The notes under the pieces: model-generated
Seen by the model: the letters and a program-made list of their open reading frames with translations, nothing else
Databases searched by the model: none
What the model was told of the DNA's origin: nothing
Shown: piece after piece, positions 33,838 through 43,567 of the stretch
Layout: every line of letters begins with the position of its first letter
How positions within the stretch are numbered: position 1 is the first letter of the stretch
Position numbers and translations under genes: made by a program
Source of the DNA: Sulfitobacter mediterraneus
Lineage (GTDB): Bacteria > Pseudomonadota > Alphaproteobacteria > Rhodobacterales > Rhodobacteraceae
DNA: 64,000 nt
Direction of reading: 5' to 3'
Assembly: GCF_003054325.1 (NCBI RefSeq)
Contig: NZ_QBKU01000002.1
Span: forward strand, 62,001 to 126,000

Positions 33838-35063
33838 TCTTTACCACCCTTACCAAGGCGGCTCGGACGCTGTCGCTGATGGCGGCTGTCACGCTTGGCG
33901 CACAAGCGGCCACTGCCCAGAACATGTTTGCGCCAGTGGCGCGGATCGACAGCATGGTGGTCACAGAATTCGAAGTGCAACAGCGCCAGCGGTTCTTGCA
34001 GCTGCTGAACGCGCCGGGATCTGACCGCGACAGCGTTGTTGAAGGTCTGATCGATGATCGCCTGCGCAACCGTGCTGCAAGCGATGTGGGTCTTGAGCTG
34101 ACCGAGGAAGGCACCCAAACTGGGCTCAGCGAATTTGCAGCCCGCGCCAATCTCACCACCGAAGAATTTACCAAGGCGCTGGAGCAATCCGGCGTCGCCC
34201 GCGAGACTTTCCGCGACTATGTCACCACATCGCTGATCTGGCGCGAACTGATCCGTGCGCGATATCTCAATTCAGTAAACATCACCGAAGCCGAGATCGA
34301 TCGCGCCATGGGCGCCAGCAGCGGCGGCAGCGGTCTGCGTGTGTTGGTCTCTGAGATCATCATCCCCGCGCCTCCGCCACAGGCCGCGCGAGTCAATGCT
34401 TTGGCGGGCCAAATTTCGCAGTCCACCTCTGAGGCGGAGTTCTCTAGCTATGCGCGGAAATATTCCGCGACCGCCTCTCGCGGTGCGGGCGGGCGTCTGC
34501 CTTGGACACCGCTGTCCAAATTGCCGCCGTCCCTGCAACCGCTGTTGCTGGCCCTTGCCCCCGGTGAGGTCACGTCTCCGCTGCCAATCCCCAATGCCGT
34601 GGCGCTGTTCCAGCTGCGAGCGATTGAGGAAACCGGCACCCCAACCCAAAGCTATTCTGCCATCGAATATGCCGCCTATTTCATCCCCGGCGGCCGGTCA
34701 GAGGCCGCATTGGCCGAGGCCGCGCGTGTGCAAGGCAAGGTTGATGTCTGCGACGACCTCTATGGCATCGCCAAAGGCCAACCTGCCGAGGTTCTGGTGC
34801 GCGAGACCAAGAAACCCGGCGAATTGCCCAAGGACTATGCCATCGAATTGTCCAAGCTGGACCCGGGCGAAACCTCCACGGCATTGACCCGCGCGAACGG
34901 TCAGAACCTTGTGCTGTTGATGCTGTGCAAACGCACGGCTGAGGCTAACGCAGAGACCGACCGCGATGCGGTACTGAGCGCCCTGCGCCAGCAAAAGCTG
35001 CAAGGCTATTCCAACCAGTTGTTGCAGCAATTGCGCGCCGAAGCCCGCATCATTTACAAATGA
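33825..35063 (+). CDS. surA: SurA-type periplasmic peptidyl-prolyl isomerase/chaperone
   Basis: 412 aa. A signal peptide (cleavage near AATA, residue 30) precedes an N-terminal SurA helical domain (VARIDSMVVTEFEVQQRQRF in part) and one parvulin-type PPIase domain (about 165-270: LRVLVSEIIIPAP, FSSYARKYSATASRGAGGRL). It assists folding of outer-membrane proteins such as LptD, which is encoded just upstream. It overlaps lptD by 13 nt and pdxA by 4 nt. Confidence 0.92.
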   Translation: MSEMIFTTLTKAARTLSLMAAVTLGAQAATAQNMFAPVARIDSMVVTEFEVQQRQRFLQLLNAPGSDRDSVVEGLIDDRLRNRAASDVGLELTEEGTQTGLSEFAARANLTTEEFTKALEQSGVARETFRDYVTTSLIWRELIRARYLNSVNITEAEIDRAMGASSGGSGLRVLVSEIIIPAPPPQAARVNALAGQISQSTSEAEFSSYARKYSATASRGAGGRLPWTPLSKLPPSLQPLLLALAPGEVTSPLPIPNAVALFQLRAIEETGTPTQSYSAIEYAAYFIPGGRSEAALAEAARVQGKVDVCDDLYGIAKGQPAEVLVRETKKPGELPKDYAIELSKLDPGETSTALTRANGQNLVLLMLCKRTAEANAETDRDAVLSALRQQKLQGYSNQLLQQLRAEARIIYK

Positions 35064-36034
35064 GCCTTGGCAGGCGGCCGGTTGTCCTGTCCTGCGGTGA
35101 ACCCGCAGGCATAGGACCGGAGATCGCCGCATCGGCATGGGCCGCGCTGAAGGATGAGATCCCGCTGCTGTGGTTGGGTGATCCGCGCCATCTGCCGCAA
35201 GGCACCGCCTATGAGGTGGTCGATGATGCGTCGCAAGCCGCCGCACTGTCGCCTCGCGCCCTGCCCGTTCTGGCATATGATTTCGGCGGCCTCTCCGTCC
35301 CCGGACAGCCCGATCCTACCCATGCACAGCATGTGATAGACGTGATCGCCGCCGGTGTTGGGATGGTCTGCGATGGACAGGCCGCCGCCCTGTGCACCGC
35401 GCCCATCCACAAGAAGGCACTGATGGATGGCGCAGATTTTGCCTATCCCGGCCACACAGAATACCTCGCCGCGCTTGGCGGAGTAGAAGATGTGGTCATG
35501 ATGCTGGCCTCTGACCAGTTGCGGGTGGTGCCAGCGACAATCCACATCGCGCTGGATCAGGTGCCAACTGCCCTGACCCCCGAGAAACTCCGCCGCACCA
35601 TCGAGATCACCCATGCGGGGCTGCGCGATATGTTCGGGATTGCCACACCGCGCCTCGCTGTGGCCGGCCTGAACCCGCACGCGGGCGAAGGCGGTGCCAT
35701 GGGCCGGCAGGAATGCGATTGGATCGCCCCCCTGCTGGACCAGATGCGCAGCGAGGGCTTTGATCTGGCGGGGCCACTGCCCGCCGACACGATGTTTCAC
35801 GCCGCCGCCCGCGCCCGTTACGACGCGGCTGTGGCGATGTATCACGATCAGGCGTTGATCCCGATCAAGACGCTGGACTTTGACCGCGGGGTCAACGTGA
35901 CGCTGGGCCTGCCCTTCGTGCGCACCTCGCCCGATCACGGCACCGCCTTTGACATCGCGGGCAAAGGCATCGCCAACCCAACCAGCATGATCGAAGCGAT
36001 CAAAACCGCATATAGAATGGCCCAAAGCACATGA
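35060..36034 (+). CDS. pdxA: 4-hydroxythreonine-4-phosphate dehydrogenase
   Basis: 324 aa. [11 protein letters not shown] at the N-terminus, APIHKKAL near 113, [10 protein letters not shown] near 203 and [14 protein letters not shown] near 257 are PdxA signatures; the His residues bind the divalent metal. It oxidises 4-phosphohydroxy-threonine in vitamin B6 synthesis. ATGA overlaps join it to surA before and rsmA after. Confidence 0.97.
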   Translation: MSLGRRPVVLSCGEPAGIGPEIAASAWAALKDEIPLLWLGDPRHLPQGTAYEVVDDASQAAALSPRALPVLAYDFGGLSVPGQPDPTHAQHVIDVIAAGVGMVCDGQAAALCTAPIHKKALMDGADFAYPGHTEYLAALGGVEDVVMMLASDQLRVVPATIHIALDQVPTALTPEKLRRTIEITHAGLRDMFGIATPRLAVAGLNPHAGEGGAMGRQECDWIAPLLDQMRSEGFDLAGPLPADTMFHAAARARYDAAVAMYHDQALIPIKTLDFDRGVNVTLGLPFVRTSPDHGTAFDIAGKGIANPTSMIEAIKTAYRMAQST

Positions 36035-36882
36035 GCGCAATCGACACCCTGCCGCCGCTGCGCGACGTGATCGCCACCCACGGGCTTTCGGCACGCAAAT
36101 CTTTGGGCCAGAACTTTCTGCTGGACCTGAACCTCACCGCCAAGATCGCGCGGCAAGCGGGAGATATGACCGCCTGTGACGTGCTGGAAATTGGCCCCGG
36201 CCCTGGCGGGCTGACCCGCGGGTTGCTGGCCGAAGGGGCGCGGCGGGTGCTGTGCATCGAAAAAGACAGCCGCTGCCTGCCCGCGCTTGCCGAAATCGCA
36301 GAGGCCTATCCGGACCGCTTGACGGTGATCGAAGGGGACGCGCTTGAGATCAATCCACTTGCCCATCTGACACCGCCCATCCGTGTGGCGGCGAACCTGC
36401 CCTATAATGTTGGCACTGAACTGCTGGTGCGTTGGCTGACCCCGCCGCAATGGCCGCCGTTCTGGCAAAGCCTGACCTTGATGTTCCAGCGTGAGGTCGC
36501 GGAGCGGATCGTGGCGCAGCCGGGATCCAAAGCTTACGGGCGCCTCGCAATTCTGGCGCAATGGCGGGCTGACGCAAAGATCGTGCTGCAATTGCCCCCC
36601 GGCGCCTTTACCCCGCCGCCCAAAGTCTCCTCCAGCGTGGTGCATCTGGACGCACTGCCCGAGCCGCGTTTCCCCGCTGATCCTGCCGTGCTGAGCCATG
36701 TTGTCGCCGCCGCTTTCAACCAACGGCGCAAGATGCTGCGGGCTGCATTAAAAGGTGTTGTGCCGGAAATCGAAGACGTGCTGAACGCCGCCGGAATCAA
36801 ACCCACCGAACGGGCCGAACAGGTCTCCCTCGAAGGGTTCTGCGCCTTGGCCCGCGAGGTCGCCAAGGCCAAAGGCAAGTGA
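36031..36882 (+). CDS. rsmA: 16S rRNA dimethyladenosine transferase
   Basis: 283 aa. [16 protein letters not shown], the SAM-binding [13 protein letters not shown] and the catalytic [11 protein letters not shown] are RsmA/KsgA motifs, and the C-terminal helical domain is complete. It dimethylates two adenosines in helix 45 of 16S rRNA. It is the last gene of the lptF-lptG-lptD-surA-pdxA-rsmA run. Confidence 0.97.
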   Translation: MSAIDTLPPLRDVIATHGLSARKSLGQNFLLDLNLTAKIARQAGDMTACDVLEIGPGPGGLTRGLLAEGARRVLCIEKDSRCLPALAEIAEAYPDRLTVIEGDALEINPLAHLTPPIRVAANLPYNVGTELLVRWLTPPQWPPFWQSLTLMFQREVAERIVAQPGSKAYGRLAILAQWRADAKIVLQLPPGAFTPPPKVSSSVVHLDALPEPRFPADPAVLSHVVAAAFNQRRKMLRAALKGVVPEIEDVLNAAGIKPTERAEQVSLEGFCALAREVAKAKGK

Positions 36883-36939
36883 TCCCGTTTCTCCCGTTTT
36901 GGCGCATCCGAACTGAAGAATAACACCGCCACAACACAA

Positions 36940-36959
36940 AACCGCCCCGAAGGGCGGTT
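36940..36959. terminator. Hairpin terminator between rsmA and DUF4167 gene
   Basis: AACCGCCC (36940-36947) pairs with GGGCGGTT (36952-36959). On the minus strand the loop is the stable TTCG tetraloop and TTTTG follows, so it mainly ends the DUF4167 gene. It may also stop rsmA transcription. Confidence 0.85.
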
Positions 36960-36996
36960 GCTGTGGTTCTTAATTAAAAATCGAAAAAGTTCCGAC

Positions 36997-37563
36997 CTAT
37001 TCAGCCGCCTCAGGTTGATCACCGCTGCCGTTGTTTTGCGGCGCATCGCCCTCGGGCTTCGGCTTGGGCTTACGGCGTGGCTGGCGTTTGGGCTTGGGTT
37101 TGCTCTCTGGTGTTTCCACCAATCCGCTGTCCTCATCGTTGCCCTTGGCCTCGGCCTTGTCACCGCCGCCCACGTCCGGCTGTGGCGCGTTGGATGGGTC
37201 GTTCTGCGGTTGCTGGTTCGCTTCGCGTTCCTGACGCTCGGCCCGCTCGCGATCACGCTCTGCCTGACGCTCACGGTTCTGGCGCTCTTGCTCTTCGCGG
37301 CGCTGGTCCATCTCACGCTGCGCTTCGGCCAACATGCGCAGATAATGCTCTGCGTGTTGCTGAAAATTCTCCGCCGCAACGCGGTCATTGCTCAGCTGTG
37401 CATCACGGGCCAGCTGATTGTATTTATCAATCACCTGCTGCGGTGTCCCGCGCACTTTGCCTTCTGGGCCAGAGCTGTCAAAGACGCGATTAACAACGTT
37501 ACCGCCTTGCTGTTGGCGATTGCGATTGTTCTTCGACCGGGACCGGGATCTCGTGGATTTCAT
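36997..37563 (-). CDS. DUF4167 domain protein, highly charged
   Basis: 188 aa. The N-terminal DUF4167 domain (about 1-80) has a basic STRSRSRSKNNRNRQQ start, then VVNRVFDSSGPEGKVRGTP and AENFQQHAEHYLRML. The rest is a Glu/Arg/Gln coiled-coil-like stretch and a Lys/Pro tail (KPKPKRQPRRKPKPK). It is a conserved alphaproteobacterial family of unknown role; the basic start suggests RNA binding. The start at 37563 fits the family; upstream in-frame codons do not. Confidence 0.85.
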   Translation of the reverse strand: MKSTRSRSRSKNNRNRQQQGGNVVNRVFDSSGPEGKVRGTPQQVIDKYNQLARDAQLSNDRVAAENFQQHAEHYLRMLAEAQREMDQRREEQERQNRERQAERDRERAERQEREANQQPQNDPSNAPQPDVGGGDKAEAKGNDEDSGLVETPESKPKPKRQPRRKPKPKPEGDAPQNNGSGDQPEAAE

Positions 37564-37775
37564 GAAAAATTTCAGCCTTGTATGCTGTTCTTCGAAAATA
37601 ACCGGGTGGCACTTGGCCGCCATTCAGTCCCGGTTGAGCTATTTGTTGGGCTTAACGCCGCGCGGGACCGCCCTAAGGCATCCACCGCTGCAACATCTTT
37701 GAATAAGCATTTCAAGTGACCCGCGGCAAGCCAAAAGTGCAGAAAATCCGGATAAATAGGTGATTTTCTGCCCAA

Positions 37776-38618
37776 TTAGGCGGGTGTATCGGCACAAACG
37801 ACACGCGGGCGCCCGTCCAGATCATGTGCCAAGGTCACCCCGGCCCAACCTGCATCACGGAAAATCGCGCAAACCGCATCGCCCTGTTGCCACCCGATCT
37901 CAACCAAAACGCGGCCCGCAGCGGTCAGGTAGCCCTGCGCCTGATCTGCGATGATCCGGTACACGGACAGCCCGTCCAAACCATCGGTCAGTGCCATCGC
38001 TGGTTCATGGTCACGCAACTCGGGCGCAACATCGGCCATTTCGGTTGCGGCCAGATAAGGCGGGTTGGACAGGATCAGATCAAAGCGTCCCTCTACCTTG
38101 TCAAACCAATCGGACTGGATCACCTCTGCCCGTCCAGCCACCTCGTGCAGCACCGCGTTGGCGCTGGCTTGCAAACAGGCCGCCTCGGACAGATCGGCGC
38201 CGACCCCGGTCGCGGTGCGCCGCTCCGCCAGCAATGTCACCAGAATGCAGCCCGATCCCGTGCCAAGATCCAGCACCCGTTCAAACGGGGCAGAGAGCGC
38301 CAGTTCGATCAGGGTCTCGGTTTCGGGGCGCGGATCCAACACATCGCGGCTGATCCTGAAATCGCGGCCATAAAACCCGCGACTGCCAATCAATTGTGAC
38401 ACCGGCACCCGCACAGCGCGCAAGGCAATCAACTGTTCAAACCGCTCGGCAATCTCGGGTGCAATCTCTTCGGGGGCGATCAATGTCACCCGCGCCGCAT
38501 CCACCGAGGCTGCATGTGCCAGCAAAATCCGCGCATCTCGCGCCGGATCGGGCACACCTGCGGCCCTGAGCCGTGCTGCGGCGGCGGCCATCGCCTGTGC
38601 CGCCGTGGGTGCGCTCAT
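37776..38618 (-). CDS. prmC: Release-factor glutamine methyltransferase
   Basis: 280 aa. The catalytic NPPY motif is in [11 protein letters not shown], the SAM loop in [16 protein letters not shown], and RPETETLIE precedes it. PrmC methylates the Gln of the GGQ motif in release factors. Its ATG overlaps the prfA stop by 4 nt, the common prfA-prmC pair. Confidence 0.96.
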   Translation of the reverse strand: MSAPTAAQAMAAAAARLRAAGVPDPARDARILLAHAASVDAARVTLIAPEEIAPEIAERFEQLIALRAVRVPVSQLIGSRGFYGRDFRISRDVLDPRPETETLIELALSAPFERVLDLGTGSGCILVTLLAERRTATGVGADLSEAACLQASANAVLHEVAGRAEVIQSDWFDKVEGRFDLILSNPPYLAATEMADVAPELRDHEPAMALTDGLDGLSVYRIIADQAQGYLTAAGRVLVEIGWQQGDAVCAIFRDAGWAGVTLAHDLDGRPRVVCADTPA

Positions 38619-39670
38619 TGGTTCATCTCGGCCAGTTGCTGCGCTTGTGCATCTGCGGTCAGGGCATCAACAATCTCATCAAGATCGCCCTGCATCACAC
38701 TGTCCAGCCTGTATAAAGTCAGGTTGATCCGGTGATCCGTCATGCGCCCCTGCGGGAAGTTATAGGTGCGAATCCGCTCTGACCGATCCCCCGATCCCAC
38801 CTGCGCGGCACGGTCTGCCGACCGTTCGCTATCAACCCGGCTGCGTTCCAGATCATAGAGCCGCGCTTTGAGCACCTGCATGGCTTTGTCGCGGTTACGG
38901 TGCTGGGATTTTTCCGATGAGGTCACAACAATTCCGGTCGGCAAATGGGTGATCCGAACGGCGGAATCGGTGGTGTTCACGTGCTGGCCGCCCGCACCGG
39001 ACGACCGCATCGTATCAATCCGCAGGTCATTGGCGTTGATCTCGATATCAACATCTTCGGCCTCTGGAAGCACCGCAACGGTTGCCGCTGACGTGTGAAT
39101 ACGCCCGCCACTTTCCGTGGTCGGCACACGCTGGACCCGGTGCACACCGCTTTCGAATTTGAGCCGGGCAAAAACGTTTTCGCCCTTGATATGCGCGACC
39201 ACCTCTTTGACGCCGCCCAGTTCGGTCATCTGCTCTTCGATCAGCTCAAACCCCCAGCCGCGCGCCTCGGCATAACGTTGGTACATGCGCAGCAGATCTG
39301 CGGCAAAAAGTGCGGCTTCGTCCCCCCCGGTGCCCGGGCGGATCTCAAGCATCGCCGGTTTGGCATCCGCCGCATCACGGGGCAACAGTGCCAGTTGCAA
39401 TGCATCCTCCGCCTTGGGCAGCGCGGCCTTGAGCGCGGGCAATTCCTCCTGCGCCAGTTCTGCCATCTCGGGATCTGCCAGCATCGTCTCGGCCTCGGCC
39501 AGATCGCTGAGCAATTGCTTGTAGGCGGTGATCTGCTCCACCACGGGGCGCAAATCTGCGTATTCCTTGGCCAGAGCGGCAAAATCCGCCCCGTCAGAAC
39601 CTGCGGACATGGCCGCTTCCAGATACTGGAAACGTTGGGAAATCTGTTCGAGTCTGTCGATCGGGATCAT
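38615..39670 (-). CDS. prfA: Peptide chain release factor 1
   Basis: 351 aa. The GGQ motif is in [15 protein letters not shown], and [20 protein letters not shown] marks the RF1/RF2 core. RF1 reads UAG and UAA. The stop-codon-reading tripeptide is of RF1 type by the overall match, although I did not align it. Upstream of prmC with an ATGA overlap. Confidence 0.97.
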   Translation of the reverse strand: MIPIDRLEQISQRFQYLEAAMSAGSDGADFAALAKEYADLRPVVEQITAYKQLLSDLAEAETMLADPEMAELAQEELPALKAALPKAEDALQLALLPRDAADAKPAMLEIRPGTGGDEAALFAADLLRMYQRYAEARGWGFELIEEQMTELGGVKEVVAHIKGENVFARLKFESGVHRVQRVPTTESGGRIHTSAATVAVLPEAEDVDIEINANDLRIDTMRSSGAGGQHVNTTDSAVRITHLPTGIVVTSSEKSQHRNRDKAMQVLKARLYDLERSRVDSERSADRAAQVGSGDRSERIRTYNFPQGRMTDHRINLTLYRLDSVMQGDLDEIVDALTADAQAQQLAEMNQ

Positions 39671-39732
39671 GGCAAACCTCTGGCGGATGCAGGGGCTTTG
39701 GTCAAGGGCCGCGTCGTGCTATAGTGCCCCTC

Positions 39733-40020
39733 ATGAAACGCATTGCCCTGCTCGCAAGTCTGATCGCCCTGCCCGCAACCGCCGATGTGGTCGGCCCCGG
39801 TGGCAAGACCATTGATTGTTATTGCACCGACCGTTCCGGCAGCCGGGTCGAGCTGGGCGAAACCATTTGTTTGCAAGTGGATGGCCGCATGTTCATGGCA
39901 CAGTGCCAGATGTCATTGAACGTACCGATGTGGCGCGAGGTACAGCAAGGTTGCCTGTCCTCAAACCTGCAATTGCCCGAGCCAACCTTTAATCCGCTTG
40001 GCGTTTACCCCAAGATCTGA
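39733..40020 (+). CDS. Small exported cysteine-containing protein
   Basis: 95 aa. A signal peptide (KRIALLASLIALPATADV) leads to a mature part of about 78 residues with at least four cysteines (DCYCTD, TICLQ, AQCQM, QGCLS), suggesting periplasmic disulfides. I recognise no named domain. The ATG at 39733 is used; a GTG at 39724 is in frame. The last 60 nt overlap the 3' end of the opposite-strand DUF1499 gene. Confidence 0.75.
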   Translation: MKRIALLASLIALPATADVVGPGGKTIDCYCTDRSGSRVELGETICLQVDGRMFMAQCQMSLNVPMWREVQQGCLSSNLQLPEPTFNPLGVYPKI

Positions 40021-40407
40021 CCGGCCAAAGCGCAAACGGCCATAAACCTCAAGATAGCGTTGCCCATCTGACGTTTGGTAGATGCCGATTGTCGTATAGT
40101 CCGGAAAGCCGACAACCTTAGAGCGCGACACATAGGTCAGCTGTTTGTCTGCCAATGACCCGGCCAAAAGCGCCGTGCGCGGCTCTGCGCGGATGATCCG
40201 GTCCAACGCGGCAAGCGCGGCTGTTCCATCATCCTCAACCGCCCGCCGCCAGATATAGAAACCCTTGCCACGTTTTTCTTCAATGCTTTGAAAAGACGCA
40301 GCTTTGTGCCACTTTCCCTGATCCGACGGGGCCAGCCGTATGTAAGCCGCGGCCCCGACAACCAGCAGCAGAACCACCCAAATGAACATCACAATTCCCT
40401 TTTTCAT
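39961..40407 (-). CDS. DUF1499 domain protein
   Basis: 148 aa. One N-terminal membrane helix (about 4-22) anchors a periplasmic DUF1499 domain, recognisable by the later TYVSRSKVVGFPDYTTIGIY and YGRLRFGRSDLGVNAKRI. DUF1499 proteins have no settled function. It lies upstream of nothing on its strand and just after speB (15 nt), so it may end that operon. The convergent overlap with the exported gene covers 20 codons of each. Confidence 0.85.
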   Translation of the reverse strand: MKKGIVMFIWVVLLLVVGAAAYIRLAPSDQGKWHKAASFQSIEEKRGKGFYIWRRAVEDDGTAALAALDRIIRAEPRTALLAGSLADKQLTYVSRSKVVGFPDYTTIGIYQTSDGQRYLEVYGRLRFGRSDLGVNAKRIKGWLGQLQV

Positions 40408-40422
40408 ATTGTTTGGCTGAGC

Positions 40423-41370
40423 CTATCGGTAGCTGACACCGGGCAAAACACATAGCATCTCAAACAGGATATTCGCCCCCGTCAGCGCGGTATTGCCAGA
40501 GGTGTCATAAGGCGGAGACACCTCAACCAGATCGCCGCCGATGATGTTGACCCCGCGCAGGGCGCGGATCAGTTGCAACGCCTGCGGCGTGGTCAATCCG
40601 GCTATCTCAGGCGTGCCCGTACCGGGGGCAAAGGCGGGGTCGAGACTGTCGATATCGTAAGTCACATAGGTAGGCAGATCGCCAATGTCGCGCCGGACCT
40701 CAGCGCCCAATGATGACAGATCACGCCCCCAAAGCCCCTCTGCCGGGAACTGCTGAAACCCCCAACCCGCGGCTTCTGAGAAATCCTCTGCAGAATAGCC
40801 CGAGCCCCGAATGCCAATCTGATAGGTTTTTGAGGGATTTATCAGCCCTTCTTCATATGCGCGGCGGAACACCGTCCCGTGTGTCTCACGCTCACCAAAC
40901 ATCTCATCGTTTACATCGGCATGAGCGTCCACATGGACCAAGGCCACTGGCCCGTGTTTGCGCGCCATCGCCCGCAAGATTGGCAGGGTGATCGAATGAT
41001 CACCGCCCATGGCAAGCGGCTTCACGTTATGCTTGAGAATTGCATCGTAACTCTCTGCAATAATGCGCAAACTGTCGCTCAGGGAAAAGGTATTGATCGC
41101 CAGATCACCAATATCTGCAACTTGCAACGCATCAAACGGCGCGGCCCCAGTGCCAAGGTTATAGGGCCGCAACATCGCTGATTCCGCACGGATCTGTTTA
41201 GGACCAAAGCGGGTACCGGAACGCCAGCTGGTGCCAATATCCATAGGAACGCCCAAAACAGCAACATCCAGCCCCGCCAGATCATTCACCGAAGGGAGCC
41301 GCATAAAGGTGTTCGGCCCAGAGAACCGCGCCAGATCATTGCCGCCGATGGGTTGGTTTTTCTCGCTCAT
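40423..41370 (-). CDS. speB: Agmatinase-type ureohydrolase, paralogue 1
   Basis: 315 aa. All manganese-binding motifs of the ureohydrolase family are present: GGDHSITLP, HVDAHADVND and TYDIDSLDPAFAPG. SpeB splits agmatine to putrescine and urea, but related enzymes act on guanidinobutyrate, formiminoglutamate or other guanidino compounds. The ATG at 41370 has GAGG upstream and overlaps the stop of paralogue 2 by 4 nt. Confidence 0.9.
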   Translation of the reverse strand: MSEKNQPIGGNDLARFSGPNTFMRLPSVNDLAGLDVAVLGVPMDIGTSWRSGTRFGPKQIRAESAMLRPYNLGTGAAPFDALQVADIGDLAINTFSLSDSLRIIAESYDAILKHNVKPLAMGGDHSITLPILRAMARKHGPVALVHVDAHADVNDEMFGERETHGTVFRRAYEEGLINPSKTYQIGIRGSGYSAEDFSEAAGWGFQQFPAEGLWGRDLSSLGAEVRRDIGDLPTYVTYDIDSLDPAFAPGTGTPEIAGLTTPQALQLIRALRGVNIIGGDLVEVSPPYDTSGNTALTGANILFEMLCVLPGVSYR

Positions 41371-42332
41371 GCGGTCCTCATCCGGTGGCCCAGCAAACAT
41401 AAGATTTCAGTGGCCACATGAGCCCCGGCAATCGCGGTTGCGCCTGTGGTGTCAAAGGGCGGAGATACCTCAACAATATCGCCTCCCATGATGTTGATCC
41501 CTGCCAGATCGCGCAGCATGATCGCCACCTGCGCCGAGGTCAGACCGCCCCACACCGGCGTGCCGGTGCCGGGGGCAAAGGCCGGATCAAGCGCATCAAT
41601 GTCAAAGGTCAAATAGCATGGCCGATCCCCCAGAACCGCCTTGATCTTGGCAACGGCGGCAGCAGGCCCCAGCTCATGCACCTCACGGGCGTCAATGGTT
41701 GTGACCCCCAAAGTGTCTGGATTGGTCGTGCGAATGCCCACCTGAACGGAAGTTTTTGGATCGACGATGCCCGACTTCACCGCTTTGTAAAACATCGTCC
41801 CATGATCAATCCGGTCCATGTCGTCATCCGGCCATGTATCCGAGTGAGCATCAAACTGTAACAGGCTGATTGGCCCATACTTTTCGGCATAGGCCTTGAG
41901 GATCGGAAAGCTGATGTAATGATCGCCGCCCAGCACAACGCTGGCCGCGCCGGCATCCAGAATACCCTTGATATGCGCGGTCAAAGCGGCGGGGAACTGA
42001 CTGACATGGCCATAATCAAAGGCCAGATCACCATAGTCCGCGATGGCAAATTCGCTCAGCACATCAAAGTCCCAGCCATAGGGCGGATCATAGGGTTGCA
42101 AGCTGGACGCCTCGCGGATCGCACGCGGGCCAAGGCGGGTGCCGGTACGGTTGGTCACCGCCTGATCAAACGGCACGCCCGTCACAGCGATATCAACGCC
42201 GGTCAGATCCTTGGTGTAGCGCCGCCGCAGAAATGACGTCGCGCCGCCAAAGGCATTCTCGAAACTTGGCCCCTTTAGATCATCACGGGTAAACGCCTGA
42301 TCAACCTGGGTTTTTGCATCCTCCAGCGCCAT
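41367..42332 (-). CDS. speB: Agmatinase-type ureohydrolase, paralogue 2
   Basis: 321 aa. Metal motifs are GGDHYISFP, QFDAHSDTWP and TFDIDALDPAFAPG; the usual GGDHS is GGDHY here and DAHAD is DAHSD. The metal ligands themselves are kept, so it is probably active, perhaps on a different guanidino substrate from paralogue 1. It lies between paralogue 1 (4-nt overlap) and an M20 amidohydrolase (1-nt gap), which points to one pathway. Confidence 0.88.
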   Translation of the reverse strand: MALEDAKTQVDQAFTRDDLKGPSFENAFGGATSFLRRRYTKDLTGVDIAVTGVPFDQAVTNRTGTRLGPRAIREASSLQPYDPPYGWDFDVLSEFAIADYGDLAFDYGHVSQFPAALTAHIKGILDAGAASVVLGGDHYISFPILKAYAEKYGPISLLQFDAHSDTWPDDDMDRIDHGTMFYKAVKSGIVDPKTSVQVGIRTTNPDTLGVTTIDAREVHELGPAAAVAKIKAVLGDRPCYLTFDIDALDPAFAPGTGTPVWGGLTSAQVAIMLRDLAGINIMGGDIVEVSPPFDTTGATAIAGAHVATEILCLLGHRMRTA

Positions 42333-42333
42333 G

Positions 42334-43503
42334 TTATTTCCCCGCAACAGGCTGTGCCCGCTCCACCAGACGCGCAAAGAAGGACGCGCCGATGGGGGCG
42401 ATATCATCGTTGAAATTGTACTTGGGATGATGCACGCCTGCGCCCTCACCCTGCCCGAGCATCAGATAGGCACCGGGCCGTGCCTCAAGCATATAGGAAA
42501 AATCCTCGGCGCCCATCACAGGCGGAAAATCCGCCTCAACCCCTGCCTCACCCGCGACTTCGCCTGCCACATCCACGGCAAACCCTGCCTTGCCCGGATC
42601 ATTGACCGTGGGCGGATAGCCAAATTCAAAATCCAGCTCCGCTTTGAGGTCAAAACTGGCCGCGTGACCGTCCACAATCGCCTGCATCCGGCGCACGACC
42701 ATGGCCTGCACATCCTTGTCAAAGGTGCGTACAGTGCCGTTGATATAGACCTCTTCGGGGATCACATTGTCGGTGGTGCCAGTGTGAATTTGTGTTGTCG
42801 AAACAACCAATTGCTGACGTGGATCAACGTTGCGGCTGACGATGGTTTGCAAGCTTTGCACGATCGCGCAGGCCGCCACAACCGGATCAACGCAATCATG
42901 CGGGCGGGCGCCATGGCCCCCCTTGCCGGTGAGGTTGATCGTAAAGGTATCCGCCGCCGCCATGATCGGCCCCGGCGTGGTGTGAAAGCGGCCAAACTCA
43001 AGCCCCGGCGCATTGTGGAGCGCATAAACCTGCTGGACGTTGAAACGATCCATGACGCCCTCTTGCACCATAATCTCACCGCCGCCGCCAAACTCTTCGG
43101 CAGGCTGGAACATCAACGCCACACGCCCTGCAAAATTGCGGGTTTCCGCCAGATATTTCGCCGCCCCAAGCAGCATCGCCGTATGGCCATCATGTCCGCA
43201 GGCATGCATTTTCCCCTCATGGGTACTGGCATAAGGCACACCGGTTTCTTCGGTGATCGGCAGCGCATCCATATCCGCGCGCAGGCCCATGGTTGGCCCA
43301 TCGCCTTGCCCGTTGATGATGGCCACGATGCCGGTTTTGGCGATTCCCTCGTGAATTTCATCGACCCCAAACTCGCGCAAACGCTCCGCCACAAAGGCAG
43401 CAGTCTGATGGCATTCCAACCCCAATTCAGGGATCGTGTGCAGATGTTGACGCCACTTGGCCATGTCAGCACTGAAATCGGCGATGCGGTTGACGACAGG
43501 CAT
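42334..43503 (-). CDS. M20 amidohydrolase (aminoacylase/hippurate-hydrolase type)
   Basis: 389 aa. Metal-site motifs of the M20D family: GLRADMDALPI, HACGHDGHTAML, FQPAEEFGGG and MGAEDFSYML. These enzymes cleave N-acyl or N-carbamoyl amino acids. Placement first in an operon with two ureohydrolases suggests breakdown of an acylated guanidino compound or amino acid. AAGGAG precedes the ATG. It is divergent from mazG by 64 nt. Confidence 0.92.
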   Translation of the reverse strand: MPVVNRIADFSADMAKWRQHLHTIPELGLECHQTAAFVAERLREFGVDEIHEGIAKTGIVAIINGQGDGPTMGLRADMDALPITEETGVPYASTHEGKMHACGHDGHTAMLLGAAKYLAETRNFAGRVALMFQPAEEFGGGGEIMVQEGVMDRFNVQQVYALHNAPGLEFGRFHTTPGPIMAAADTFTINLTGKGGHGARPHDCVDPVVAACAIVQSLQTIVSRNVDPRQQLVVSTTQIHTGTTDNVIPEEVYINGTVRTFDKDVQAMVVRRMQAIVDGHAASFDLKAELDFEFGYPPTVNDPGKAGFAVDVAGEVAGEAGVEADFPPVMGAEDFSYMLEARPGAYLMLGQGEGAGVHHPKYNFNDDIAPIGASFFARLVERAQPVAGK

Positions 43504-43567
43504 GGGGTGGACTCCTTGGTTCAGAATTGATCAGGCTGCATCTGACACCACCAAGGACAAAGCTGCA

